10,123 nt of DNA from JAVBKA01 sp031546715 (GTDB lineage: Bacteria > Bacillota > Clostridia > Oscillospirales > UBA929): contig JAVBKA010000182.1 of NCBI GenBank assembly GCA_031546715.1, positions 1 to 10,123 on the forward strand, given 5' to 3'. The first letter of the stretch is position 1, and the number at the start of each line of letters is the position of its first letter. A program made the position numbers and the translations under genes. The notes under the pieces were generated by a model. That model was not told the DNA's origin. It ran no database searches and saw only the letters and a program-made list of their open reading frames with translations. Positions 1-7,139 of the stretch are shown here, piece after piece.

Positions 1-2
1 GC

Positions 3-56
3 TCACTAACGCCGACAATACTTGGATTTGCGAAAGCGCAGGAATTACTCGGCTAA
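3..56 (+). CDS. Possible 3' end of a gene entering from the left edge
   Basis: One + frame is open from the window edge to a TAA at 54-56 and encodes SLTPTILGFAKAQELLG, which has a plausible composition for a protein C-terminus. Another + frame is also open, to a TAG near 89, but reads less naturally. Only 17 residues are visible, so no family can be assigned. The convergent orientation with the next - strand gene, and a hairpin between them, fit a gene ending here, but the evidence is thin. Confidence 0.3.
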   Translation, partial: SLTPTILGFAKAQELLG

Positions 57-110
57 TTATCAAATCAGTCCTATGTTGTAAATAGTCTTCGAACAAACCT
101 AAAACCTGCC

Positions 111-144
111 ATAGGTGGGACAGAGTAATGTCTGCCCCACCTAT
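111..144. terminator. Hairpin between convergent genes, candidate bidirectional terminator
   Basis: ATAGGTGGG (111-119) pairs perfectly with CCCACCTAT (136-144). Past one mismatch, CAGA and TCTG extend the stem, leaving a 6-nt loop. It lies 18 bases after the stop of the - strand gene ending at 163. On the - strand the only T run is a TTTT about eight bases beyond the stem, so classical intrinsic termination is only moderately supported. Confidence 0.45.
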
Positions 145-162
145 TTACATGCCTATAGAATT

Positions 163-1028
163 CTAGTCGCTGGTTACGATAACTTCGCCTGTTTCAATAT
201 TCACTTTGCACGGTTGAGGATTCACATTATGAGTAATAGCGTAATATGTTGTAATAATATAGTCCCCGTCAATGGTAAAGAGAAGGTTGCTTTCGTGATT
301 GTGACCAAAAAAACCATTTGGTCTGTTTTCCTTGCCGCCTTTAGTAATCAGCAAATTATCTTTAACATCTCCAAGTGGCGAAGTAGACATTGTATGCATA
401 TATATTCTTAAATCGCCTTTAATATAGTGTGTTTCGCTATAACGAACGTATAGTATCGGATCATAATATTTCCAAACGCCAAGTTTAGTATTATAAAAAT
501 AACTATTCGCTCTTATTTTCAGCCCTGATTCGCTGTCAAAGATGTAGTTCCAACCGAATTCTTCAACAGCGAACCGCCAAGTCAGGGGGAAGTATGTGAT
601 GTTGCGGAAAAGCAGGAGGGGATACGGTTCGTTTTTGTTATCAATCACTTTCCCATTTAGCGTAACCTTTGAACTAACAATGGTTGCAGTCTGGCGTTTG
701 CTATTTTTTTGGGAGGTGGGTGTTCCATAAGAAAACTCCTTCGGCGTTTCAGGATTTCCTTTATTGACGACCAGACCGCCCTCTTCCGTCCAGCTCGTAT
801 CCAAATTCATCATGTTTGAAAGTTGATACGTAAGAGGAAAGTAGGTAATACCCTGATAAACCAGTAATGGGCACTTGGCATAATCGTTGTCGTCAAAGCT
901 TAATTCATTCAGCGTCACCGAAAAGCTGGGAATTGTTGCAGTGACCTGCTTACTTGTCCCATGGCGGAGACAGATGAAGACGTGCATATGACCAAGGCTA
1001 AAACCGTGGCGATGCATTTAGTAAACAT
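163..1028 (-). CDS. Secreted protein with two copper-amine-oxidase-N-like stalk repeats, frameshifted at the signal peptide
   Basis: The body (open from 1017 to the TAG at 163) contains two related segments: VTLNELSFDDNDY followed by PLLVYQGITYFPLTY, and VTLNGKVIDNKNEPY followed by PLLLFRNITYFPLTW. This is the pattern of copper amine oxidase N-like ('stalk') repeats common in clostridial surface proteins, usually non-catalytic. About 115 further residues follow that I do not recognise. The best start is ATG at 1028, five bases after AAAGGAG; it begins MFTKC, has a hydrophobic core and ends SSVSA, a good signal peptide. That frame hits a stop at 915 after 37 codons. Adding one base to the GGG at 958-960 joins it to the body as SVSAMGTSKQVTATIPSF and gives 288 residues. 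The in-frame ATG at 1017 has no RBS and yields a non-hydrophobic N-terminus. As written the gene is broken at the signal peptide; whether by mutation or base-calling error cannot be told here. Confidence 0.8.
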
Positions 1029-1033
1029 TTTTT

Positions 1034-1040
1034 CTCCTTT
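1034..1040 (-). promoter_or_regulatory. Ribosome binding site fixing the start of the stalk protein at 1028
   Basis: The - strand reads AAAGGAG, then five bases, then ATG at 1028. No comparable site precedes the ATG at 1017 that is in frame with the body. This site is the main reason for placing the true start in the other frame and inferring a frameshift. Confidence 0.75.
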
Positions 1041-1057
1041 CATTTATTTGGTTGCAA

Positions 1058-1067
1058 AAGACGTCTT
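1058..1067. repeat. 10-bp palindrome AAGACGTCTT upstream of the stalk protein
   Basis: A perfect 10-bp palindrome lies 30 bases upstream of the start at 1028. It could be an operator half-site pair, but I see no good sigma-A promoter beside it. A palindrome of this length can occur by chance. Confidence 0.2.
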
Positions 1068-1082
1068 CGACTTGAAAATGTA

Positions 1083-1113
1083 GCTAATAACGCAGACTGT
1101 TTGCGTTATTAGC
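1083..1113 (-). terminator. Terminator-like hairpin after the chemotaxis receptor gene
   Basis: GCTAATAACGCA (1083-1094) and TGCGTTATTAGC (1102-1113) form a perfect 12-bp stem with a 7-nt loop, starting 12 bases beyond the receptor's stop codon. On the - strand it is followed by TACATTTT rather than an uninterrupted T run, so termination may be partial. Read-through could supply transcription to the next - strand gene, which lacks an obvious promoter. Confidence 0.6.
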
Positions 1114-1125
1114 GGCATAAACTAA

Positions 1126-2904
1126 CTAATATTTACCGAAATCAGAGACTGAGCTGTTGCTTGACATACGAGAAATGTCCGGTTTCTTCGGCATGGTTAT
1201 TTGCCGCCTTGACGATGTGCCGGAGCTTGAGATTTTTGAGTGGCTCTCCTTTATCTTAAACTGAGATACCAGCTCTTCAAGCATATTAGACTGACCGCTC
1301 ATTTCCTCTGAAGCGGCGGCACTTTCTTCTGCTGTTGCGCTATTCTGCTGTACAACCTGAGCGACTTGGTCGATGCCTGTGTTTATCTGGCGGATTCCAG
1401 CAGATTGTTCTTCGGAGGACTTGGCAATGTCGGAAATAATGTCGGTGCTTTCGTTAATACCAGAAACTATTTCTACTAGTGAAGCGGCGGTTTCGCTGGC
1501 GATTCTCGCACCAAGCTCGGCTTTTTCCATTGAACTGGCGATAAGACTTCCAGTATCCTTGGCGGCAGAGGCACTCTTGGCGGCTAGACTGCGGACTTCC
1601 TCCGCTACAACGGCAAAGCCTTTTCCGTGCTGACCGGCTCTTGCTGCTTCAACTGCGGCGTTCAAGGCGAGAATATTAGTTTGGAAGGCGATATCATCAA
1701 TAACCTTAATAACCTTGTTGATATTTTTGCTTGCTTCGTTGATTTCGCGGACGGCTTCCATCATTTGATTCATTTGACTGGAGCCTTTTTGAGCGTTATT
1801 TTTAATAGTTCCCGAAAGTTGTGCGGCTCTTAACGCAAGCTCGGCGTTGGCTTGAGTTTTGGTGGCAATGGCGCTGATGGAGCTTGAAAGCTCTTCAACC
1901 GCAGAGGCTTGCTGTGTTGAGCCTTGTGCTAAAAGCTGTGCACCGTCTGCTATTTGCTTAGAGCCTGTGGAGACTTGGGAGGTGGAATGCATGATTTGTG
2001 TCATAACTTCGTGATTCATTTCAACCATTTGCTGTAGCTTTTGGTTAAGTAAATCCCTGTCTGAACGGGGTCTTACGTCAACAGTTAAATCGCCGTCTGC
2101 GACAAGCTCAACCATATGGGCTTGCTCCTGAATACTGTTGACCATAGTGGTAAAAGCAGTAGCCAATTCGCCAATTTCGTCTCTTGAATGAATATCGAGA
2201 CTTACTTCCACATCACCTTGTGCCAGACGCTTAGAGCATTCAACCAGTTGACTTGTTCCTCTGGTTATAGATTTAGCGGCGATATTTGACAGCAATATTG
2301 AAAAAATAATTGCAACGGCAAGCCCTATAATGGCTACCATAATTGTTGTATCTAAAGCGGATTGTGCAGCCGCTTCACGAACGACTAAAAGGCTTTCTTC
2401 CATTGCCGTTCCTTGGTCAATTAAACTGCGAAGCTCATCCATAGTATCCTTGCCAAGCTTTTTCAGTTCGTTTGAAACTACGTCGTACAAAGCTTGATTT
2501 TGTCTGATTTCAATTGCATCGTTGAAAATTGTTATGAGTTTTTGTTGCAACGTCTTAATTTTGTCTAAAATAACACCTTGGTCAGGATTATCTGAGGTCA
2601 AACCTTTAGTTTCTGTCCATGCTGTAATAAAATTGGCTTGACCGGCTTTGAATGGCTCGAGGAAAGAATCTTCGCCTGCAATCAAGAAGCCTCTTTCACC
2701 CGTTTCTGTATTAATTAGTGAAGTAAGTATATCCTCGTAGGCAAGCATAACTCGATATGTATGGGCATTTAAGGTATTGGAGCTGTTGATAGAAAATACG
2801 CTTATTAAGAAGACACCAACGAGGGCGATGATAATTGCGATGATCACGATAAACGAGGTGAGGATTTTGCTTCCGATTTTCATTTTGGAAAAAAGTTTGT
2901 ACAT
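1126..2904 (-). CDS. Methyl-accepting chemotaxis protein with CHASE3 sensor domain
   Basis: A 592-residue transmembrane receptor that would pass an extracellular signal to CheA/CheW. In order: TM1 at about 11-35; an extracytoplasmic CHASE3-type four-helix sensor at about 38-175, with the hallmark [19 protein letters not shown] at 67-85; TM2 at about 186-210; HAMP at about 210-258 with [10 protein letters not shown]; then a second HAMP-like stretch ([19 protein letters not shown]). The long coiled-coil signalling domain has the conserved hairpin tip [18 protein letters not shown] at 407-424. No CheR-binding pentapeptide (NWETF type) ends the protein; the tail is Ser-rich. The start is ATG 2904, seven bases after GGAGG (2912-2916). 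A longer reading to 2991 runs through the promoter and is rejected. The ligand cannot be told, since CHASE3 domains have varied or unknown ligands. It is divergent from a TetR-type regulator. Confidence 0.95.
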   Translation of the reverse strand: MYKLFSKMKIGSKILTSFIVIIAIIIALVGVFLISVFSINSSNTLNAHTYRVMLAYEDILTSLINTETGERGFLIAGEDSFLEPFKAGQANFITAWTETKGLTSDNPDQGVILDKIKTLQQKLITIFNDAIEIRQNQALYDVVSNELKKLGKDTMDELRSLIDQGTAMEESLLVVREAAAQSALDTTIMVAIIGLAVAIIFSILLSNIAAKSITRGTSQLVECSKRLAQGDVEVSLDIHSRDEIGELATAFTTMVNSIQEQAHMVELVADGDLTVDVRPRSDRDLLNQKLQQMVEMNHEVMTQIMHSTSQVSTGSKQIADGAQLLAQGSTQQASAVEELSSSISAIATKTQANAELALRAAQLSGTIKNNAQKGSSQMNQMMEAVREINEASKNINKVIKVIDDIAFQTNILALNAAVEAARAGQHGKGFAVVAEEVRSLAAKSASAAKDTGSLIASSMEKAELGARIASETAASLVEIVSGINESTDIISDIAKSSEEQSAGIRQINTGIDQVAQVVQQNSATAEESAAASEEMSGQSNMLEELVSQFKIKESHSKISSSGTSSRRQITMPKKPDISRMSSNSSVSDFGKY

Positions 2905-2938
2905 GTTGCATCCTCCATTCAAGTGTGAGTATGATAAC

Positions 2939-2967
2939 AGTATAGCGTGGGCTTTTCTAAATGTCAA
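2939..2967 (-). promoter_or_regulatory. Sigma-A promoter of the chemotaxis receptor
   Basis: The - strand carries a perfect -35, TTGACA (2962-2967), a 17-bp spacer, and -10 TATACT (2939-2944). Transcription would start near 2932, leaving a leader of about 28 nt that contains the GGAGG site. This is a vegetative promoter rather than a motility sigma factor (sigma-D) promoter. Confidence 0.85.
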
Positions 2968-3001
2968 CAATTTTTTTGTGAGTCGGGTCACGAAATTTTG
3001 C

Positions 3002-3030
3002 TTGATATTTATAGATTTATGTTTTATAAT
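3002..3030 (+). promoter_or_regulatory. Sigma-A promoter P1 upstream of the TetR-family gene
   Basis: TTGATA (3002-3007), a 17-bp spacer and a perfect TATAAT (3025-3030) face the TetR-family gene. A start near 3037 would give a leader of about 146 nt. It is back to back with the receptor promoter, the two -35 boxes being about 34 bp apart. Confidence 0.75.
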
Positions 3031-3067
3031 AGGTGAGTAGTGAAACTAGAAGGGTGATTTTCCTTTT

Positions 3068-3096
3068 TTGAAACAACTATACTACTTGCTTAATAA
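3068..3096 (+). promoter_or_regulatory. Second candidate promoter P2 for the TetR-family gene
   Basis: TTGAAA (3068-3073), a 17-bp spacer and TAATAA (3091-3096) form a weaker match closer to the gene. It may be the real promoter, an alternative start, or chance in an AT-rich leader. Confidence 0.35.
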
Positions 3097-3122
3097 AGAT
3101 TTGCAAGGATTTTCGAAGATTT

Positions 3123-3139
3123 AAAGCCCAAATGGCTTT
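3123..3139. repeat. 17-bp inverted repeat in the TetR leader, candidate operator
   Basis: AAAGCC (3123-3128) and GGCTTT (3134-3139) are perfect inverted arms around CAAAT. The size suits a TetR-family operator, and the position, downstream of both candidate promoters and 43 bp before the start, would suit autorepression. Nothing else supports binding, and it could equally be an RNA hairpin. Confidence 0.3.
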
Positions 3140-3182
3140 CCATTTTCAGTTAGTGACTAGTATTAAACGCTTGGAGGATACT

Positions 3183-3908
3183 ATGGGCAGAAAAGTCAAA
3201 CCAGAGAACCGTAATGCAATCCTGAAAGCGGCGTACAAGCTTTTTCTGCTTGAGGGATACGACAATGTTTCCACAAATATGATAGCGCGTGAAGCACAAA
3301 TGCATCACACGCTTGTGTTTCGCTACTTTGGTACCAAGGAGTATTTACTATGCTCGCTATTTGAGAGCATAGAAAAAAAGATGATAGATTACTTAAATCT
3401 ATCACCCGATGCAGAGCCGTTTCAAAATTATGTCACATTTTCGCTGATGAAATATGAGTTTTCTGTTTTATATCCTGACTATTTTCGGTTGCGTGCCAGT
3501 CTTATCAAGAAAACTGATGCATTTATAAGAATGTTTTTGAGTACATTTTCGATTTTGCAAGGCGCGGAAAAGAATTGGAAAGAGGACTCGGATTTACGAA
3601 TGGATTGGTTTTACATGATTGGCGGTACACTTTTGCTGCAATATGAGTTTATAACTAATTATTCAGAATCCACCTTCTCGGCGGAAAACAACGACTTTTT
3701 GACTAATTATTCGTCAAGTGTTTTTCCAGAGGTGTCAGCAAATAAATTTAGAGCATATATGCACTATTCCATATGTAAAAACGTTCAGATATTAACAAAT
3801 GATAAGCTTGACGGAAACCAACTCATTGAAAATGCAAATCAAAAGCTGTCCGAAATTGACCTTGTGGGCTTTAGAAGCTATTATGAAAAGGAATTAGGAC
3901 TAGTTTAG
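3183..3908 (+). CDS. TetR/AcrR-family transcriptional regulator
   Basis: A 241-residue DNA-binding regulator. Residues about 8-55 form the TetR N-terminal three-helix domain: NRNAILKAAYKLFLLEGYDNVS leads into the helix-turn-helix MIAREAQMHHTLVFRYFGTKE, with the typical Y-F-x-x-K-E that closes the domain. The remaining 185 or so residues are the variable ligand-binding and dimerisation half, which gives no hint of the effector. The start is ATG 3183, five bases after GGAGG (3173-3177). An earlier in-frame ATG at 3132 has no RBS and adds residues outside the family pattern. Divergent orientation to the chemotaxis receptor means it may control itself, the receptor, or both, but targets in the family are often elsewhere. 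No clear terminator follows. Confidence 0.92.
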   Translation: MGRKVKPENRNAILKAAYKLFLLEGYDNVSTNMIAREAQMHHTLVFRYFGTKEYLLCSLFESIEKKMIDYLNLSPDAEPFQNYVTFSLMKYEFSVLYPDYFRLRASLIKKTDAFIRMFLSTFSILQGAEKNWKEDSDLRMDWFYMIGGTLLLQYEFITNYSESTFSAENNDFLTNYSSSVFPEVSANKFRAYMHYSICKNVQILTNDKLDGNQLIENANQKLSEIDLVGFRSYYEKELGLV

Positions 3909-3948
3909 GGCAGGCATTTCGGCGCATGGACTGAGGTCAAGTCATACA

Positions 3949-3963
3949 AAATATTGAATATTT
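3949..3963. repeat. 15-bp AT-rich inverted repeat after the TetR-family gene
   Basis: AAATATT and AATATTT flank a central G. This perfect 7-bp inverted repeat lies 40 bases past the TetR stop, between convergent genes. It has no GC-rich stem, so it is a poor terminator; an AT-rich dyad of this size may be chance. Confidence 0.2.
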
Positions 3964-3981
3964 ACACTTTCTAATACGTGG

Positions 3982-4021
3982 GTGGAGCAGTCCAGCCAAA
4001 CGTTTTGGGGGATTGTTCCAC
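3982..4021. terminator. Weak hairpin between convergent genes
   Basis: GTGGAGCA (3982-3989) pairs with TGTTCCAC (4014-4021) with one G-T wobble, and CCAAA/TTTGG can form a smaller stem inside. It sits between the TetR-family gene and the convergent - strand membrane protein, where a terminator is expected, but neither side has a T tract. Apart from this and the AT-rich dyad, the stretch 3909-4049 shows nothing recognisable. Confidence 0.25.
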
Positions 4022-4049
4022 TAAGTTACGTTCTGAGGGATGTAGCTTT

Positions 4050-4800
4050 TCAGTCTTGCAAACAATCGCGGTATTTTTCCCTAGTGGCAATAATCCCTCG
4101 CAGGTAAGCCATATCCTCTGGCAGCATCTTACCATACGCAACTTTTTTTACCTTCGTAATATAACTCAAAACCTTTACCATCACTGGTGGACAATATTCC
4201 GCTGAGCACATCATAGGAAAACAAAGCCCCGCCAAACAACATTGCTTCATCGATGTCCATAAAGATAAAAGGGGTGTTGACGCCTGAGTAAACGGAAAAT
4301 GCGTAAAAGTAATACGGGAAACAGAAGGGAAAAATGTTGAATGTTACTGGGTCTTGGGTAATTCGAGAAAATATTATAAGTCCAATAAATACGCAAGTTA
4401 AAATCAGATAAAGTACAAAAACGGTAGTATATGTAGTTTTGGCGTTGTTTTTAATTAATCTCAAATTCCAAGGGTGAATTGTTGTACCGCCTCTATGAAG
4501 AAGCTCTTTGTGAAATTTATCAATCCGCCTTAAATAACTGTAGTTATCAAAAAAAGTTAGGGTAGTATAAACTGCACCAAGTAAACAGGCTGGAATGACT
4601 AAAAAGTCCACAAACATTGCGACTATACAAGTTAATAATGTTACAGTCATTAAGAGTAACACAAGCTTTTCGTGGCTTGCTATCCAAAGTCGTTTTGGAA
4701 ATGCAATACTATGCTCATCTATGAACTTGAGATTTTTGACTGTCAACAGAACTTGATTGCGTACTGACGTAGGAGGCTTCTGTGTTTTAGTCTTCGTCAC
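4050..4800 (-). CDS. Unrecognised multi-membrane-segment protein, frameshifted near the C-terminus
   Basis: I do not recognise the family. The start is GTG 4800, five bases after GAGGGG. The reading frame gives 223 residues: a basic N-terminus (MTKTKTQKPP), hydrophobic segments at about 44-64, 66-84, 124-145 and 155-172, and a polar linker at 85-120 between pairs, suggesting four membrane spans. The frame stops at 4129, just after a run of seven A's (4143-4149). Removing one A lets the sequence continue as EGKKVAYGKMLPEDMAYLRG and on to a TGA at 4050, a charged, natural-looking soluble tail, for 249 residues in total. The last four residues of the unshifted frame (SCVW) read as out-of-frame. 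I therefore annotate the gene through to 4050 as frameshifted. It has its own strong promoter and is divergent from the beta-propeller gene; function unknown. Confidence 0.7.
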
Positions 4801-4826
4801 AAGTACCCCTCATTCCGGTTACATAT

Positions 4827-4854
4827 TTGAAATAGAAGATGTTTCCATTATACC
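4827..4854 (+). promoter_or_regulatory. Candidate promoter of the beta-propeller / SurA_N-like gene pair
   Basis: TTGAAA (4827-4832), a 16-bp spacer and TATACC (4849-4854) are the best + strand match before the gene at 4933. Its -10 shares bases with the -10 of the opposing promoter at 4847-4852, so the two could not be occupied together. The match is modest. Confidence 0.3.
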
Positions 4855-4876
4855 CACACTTATGCGCAGATGTCAA
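4847..4876 (-). promoter_or_regulatory. Sigma-A promoter of the - strand membrane protein
   Basis: The - strand carries TTGACA (4871-4876), an 18-bp spacer and TATAAT (4847-4852), a perfect match to both hexamers. Transcription would start near 4840, giving a leader of about 40 nt to the GTG start. Confidence 0.8.
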
Positions 4877-4887
4877 ACAAATTATTT

Positions 4888-4911
4888 TTGCTGCACTTGC
4901 AGCATAGCAAG
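4888..4911 (+). repeat. Nested inverted repeats just before the beta-propeller gene's RBS
   Basis: GCTGC (4890-4894) pairs with GCAGC (4899-4903), and the same bases allow a second, exclusive pairing of CTTGC (4896-4900) with GCAAG (4907-4911). TTGCT (4888-4892) can also pair with AGCAA (4906-4910). The cluster ends six bases before AGGAG. It could be an operator or a leader hairpin; there is no T run to make it a terminator. Confidence 0.3.
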
Positions 4912-4932
4912 TGAAAAGGAGTGCGTGATGTT

Positions 4933-6396
4933 ATGAAAAAAGTTGTGCTAATTATTGTCTTTAGCCTAGTATTTGTTGTGCTTATCGGTTATAGCGTGTA
5001 CCACCGTAGTAATTACCCAGTGTACAAGCCAACGCCGTCAGAGAGTACATCGCCCACTGGGGAAATAACTGATAACAAACATGTGGAAACACCTAAGGGC
5101 GCAAGCGCGCAAGAATATACGTGGTCGCTTATTAATGAGGGATACTATTCGGGAGTGACAATCAACGGAAAAACAGCAATCTTACGTAGAAATATCACCG
5201 ATAGCGACCGCTTAGCAATACAGTCCCAGATCATCGATACCAGTATACCGCCAGATACGGCGGCTGCGCAACGTGCAGCAAATGACCCTGATGCGGTGTT
5301 GCCTGATAACATGCTGCCCGACGGCAGATTTTACAAAAGTAATTGGATAGAGCTTGAAAATAGGCTGCTGGCAGAATTAAAGGAAGTTTTAGTATTTTCT
5401 GATACTAAGGACAGCTTTGTGCCTGTTTCTAATGAAAATAGTGTTGAAACGTCAATTACACTTGATACGCATATTCCCGAATGGGTTAAAATAAAAACCC
5501 TAACTTTTGAATCAGGCAAGCTTTTAATGCCTGTTGAGTCAACGGTTAGTACTGCGCTCACGTCTGACGGACAAACCTTGATAGCGTATAACCAGAGGGA
5601 TATGTGGATTAACTCGTTAGATAGTCAGTCCGGAGATATCAAAACATTTAAGGTGCATAATGAGCTAGATTATGATGCTTTGGTGGAGAAATCACTTGAA
5701 TTGTTTGACGAAAACTACGCCGCTATGTACAAACATGTAAAGCCTTCCCCCGACAAACAAATCATCGCATTTACATCAAATAAAAATGATTTGAAAAGCG
5801 GCTCACTTTTTCTCTATGATATTAACACCAAAGTAGAAACTCTTTTGCGATACGACCCAGGGTATGATTATGCGGTAGTAGGCTGGATTGATGAAAGCAA
5901 TATGTTCTGCTACAAATATAAAGACCAAACAAAAACCTTTGTGGCAATTAACCTTGACGGAACAGAAATCGAGCTGAAATTTGCAGTCCCGGATGAATGG
6001 CTGATAGATACGAAAAATGACATGGTTGCGTACATGAACCGTGATAATGATACTGTGTACGTGGGAAAATTTAACGGCACACCAGAGCTGACTACAGTCT
6101 ATGAATGCAAGATAGACGGCATTTTCAGACAGCAAGGTGGGAGCGTGTTTAGCCCAGATAGTACAAAGCTTGCCCTTGTATATGTTCCCAGCGGAGATGA
6201 ATACGGAAGGGATGCTGTAATATTTGACATAGTAGCAAGGTCTGCGGAAAGCCTTGAGCTTACCAAGGATAAAATTGAAGCTGAATCTGTTGTTCATGAG
6301 GTGTTTTGGATGAATAACGGCAGCTTGATAGCTGTTGTTGCCAGCGGGAAGGGCGAGACGGAAGTACTTTCCACTTGGCGTTGTGATATCTGGTGA
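4933..6396 (+). CDS. Membrane-anchored extracytoplasmic beta-propeller-like protein
   Basis: A 487-residue protein. Residues 1-22 (KK, then an unbroken hydrophobic stretch to LIGY) form an N-terminal membrane anchor or uncleaved signal. Residues 28-60 are a Pro/Ser/Thr-rich linker typical of the outer face of the membrane. Residues about 205-487 show repeated strand patterns of the TolB/WD40-like (PD40) type, such as ALTSDGQTLIAY, VKPSPDKQIIAFTSN and VFSPDSTKLALVYV, each a SPDG-like turn followed by a hydrophobic strand. Residues 60-200 are unassigned. I chose ATG 4933 with AGGAG (4917-4921), an 11-nt spacing that is rather long; the in-frame GTG at 4921 overlaps that site. The stop overlaps the RBS of the next gene, so the two are probably co-translated. 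The role is likely binding or scaffolding at the cell surface; no enzyme motif is seen. Confidence 0.8.
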   Translation: MKKVVLIIVFSLVFVVLIGYSVYHRSNYPVYKPTPSESTSPTGEITDNKHVETPKGASAQEYTWSLINEGYYSGVTINGKTAILRRNITDSDRLAIQSQIIDTSIPPDTAAAQRAANDPDAVLPDNMLPDGRFYKSNWIELENRLLAELKEVLVFSDTKDSFVPVSNENSVETSITLDTHIPEWVKIKTLTFESGKLLMPVESTVSTALTSDGQTLIAYNQRDMWINSLDSQSGDIKTFKVHNELDYDALVEKSLELFDENYAAMYKHVKPSPDKQIIAFTSNKNDLKSGSLFLYDINTKVETLLRYDPGYDYAVVGWIDESNMFCYKYKDQTKTFVAINLDGTEIELKFAVPDEWLIDTKNDMVAYMNRDNDTVYVGKFNGTPELTTVYECKIDGIFRQQGGSVFSPDSTKLALVYVPSGDEYGRDAVIFDIVARSAESLELTKDKIEAESVVHEVFWMNNGSLIAVVASGKGETEVLSTWRCDIW

Positions 6397-6409
6397 GGAG
6401 GTGGCAAGC

Positions 6410-7102
6410 ATGAAAAAATACAGGGGTTTACTTATAACGGCAATCGCAATTGTCCTATTAACCGCAAGCGTTTTATCAGTTCTCGCCCTCGCACCCGAGG
6501 ATTCGTCAGCGATAGTCTGGCTAACCTCTAACAAGACTATGGAAAAGTTGATTTCCGCTATTCGTAGTCACGGAGATGGGCGGGGCGGTTCTAACGGTGT
6601 CGCTGCTGTATTTCGTGGTGAGGAAATTCTTGATGAAACAGTGGATAAAATGCTGGCGGGCTATGACAGCGGTATGGCAGATATGAACGGCAACACCCAT
6701 AAGAGTTACTCAAGAAAAGATATTATTAAGCTCATCGTTACCAACATTCTGGCAGTCGAAGAAGCAAAAGCAAAAGGCTTCACTGTTACCGAGGACGACG
6801 TCAACAAGGCAGTTGAAGCACTTCAAAAGGACTACAATGATTTTCCCGAAGGGAAAAAGTTTAATGACGATTTTTGTGAAGCCTCTGGAATCACTATTGA
6901 TGAGTACTGGAACGACATACGGCAAATGACCCCGAGTAGAATGGCAAAAGGCTGGCTTAAGCAAAATTTTATGGACGATTATTACGAAAAGCGAGGAAAT
7001 ACAGCGTCCACTCAGGAGGAACTTTTGGAGGCAAACGATGCGTATAAAGAGTATCTTGCTGAGTTGCTGGAAAAGCATGTGGGAGAAATTGAGTATAAGT
7101 GA
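6410..7102 (+). CDS. SurA_N-like membrane-anchored protein without a PPIase domain
   Basis: A 230-residue protein. A basic start MKKYRG and a hydrophobic stretch at 6-27 ending VLALA form a signal peptide or anchor. Residues 64-200 resemble the N-terminal chaperone domain of SurA/PrsA-type foldases: VAAVFRGEEILDETVDKML, then DIIKLIVTNILAVEEAKAKG and FTVTEDDVNKAVEALQKDY, which is the 'all alpha, then V-T-xx-D-V' pattern of that fold. The protein ends soon after in a charged helix, with no room for a parvulin PPIase domain, so it would at most be a holdase or a binding subunit. The start is ATG 6410, with GAGGAGGTG at 6395-6403 spanning the stop of the upstream gene; a longer reading from 6335 overlaps that gene and lacks an RBS. 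Coupling suggests it works with the beta-propeller protein. Confidence in the fold is moderate, in the partner speculative. Confidence 0.8.
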   Translation: MKKYRGLLITAIAIVLLTASVLSVLALAPEDSSAIVWLTSNKTMEKLISAIRSHGDGRGGSNGVAAVFRGEEILDETVDKMLAGYDSGMADMNGNTHKSYSRKDIIKLIVTNILAVEEAKAKGFTVTEDDVNKAVEALQKDYNDFPEGKKFNDDFCEASGITIDEYWNDIRQMTPSRMAKGWLKQNFMDDYYEKRGNTASTQEELLEANDAYKEYLAELLEKHVGEIEYK

Positions 7103-7139
7103 TAGGGGAGAACAGAGGGTAAATTCATAAAATATGCAG

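Noticed and set aside
2905..2991. N-terminal extension of the chemotaxis receptor
   Set aside because: It would be encoded across the receptor's own promoter; ATG 2904 has a perfect RBS and begins just before TM1.
3132..3182. N-terminal extension of the TetR-family regulator
   Set aside because: No RBS before ATG 3132, and the added residues do not belong to the TetR domain; ATG 3183 follows GGAGG.
4896..4904. CTTGCAGCA shared with the SLH gene leader (about 9763-9771 on the - strand)
   Set aside because: A nine-base match near two start sites is compatible with chance, and the surrounding bases do not extend the similarity.
5803..6534. Long - strand open frame of 243 codons
   Set aside because: It is antisense to the beta-propeller gene and the start of the SurA_N-like gene, crosses their junction, has no RBS, and its translation has no domain-like pattern; the + strand genes have RBSs and recognisable features.
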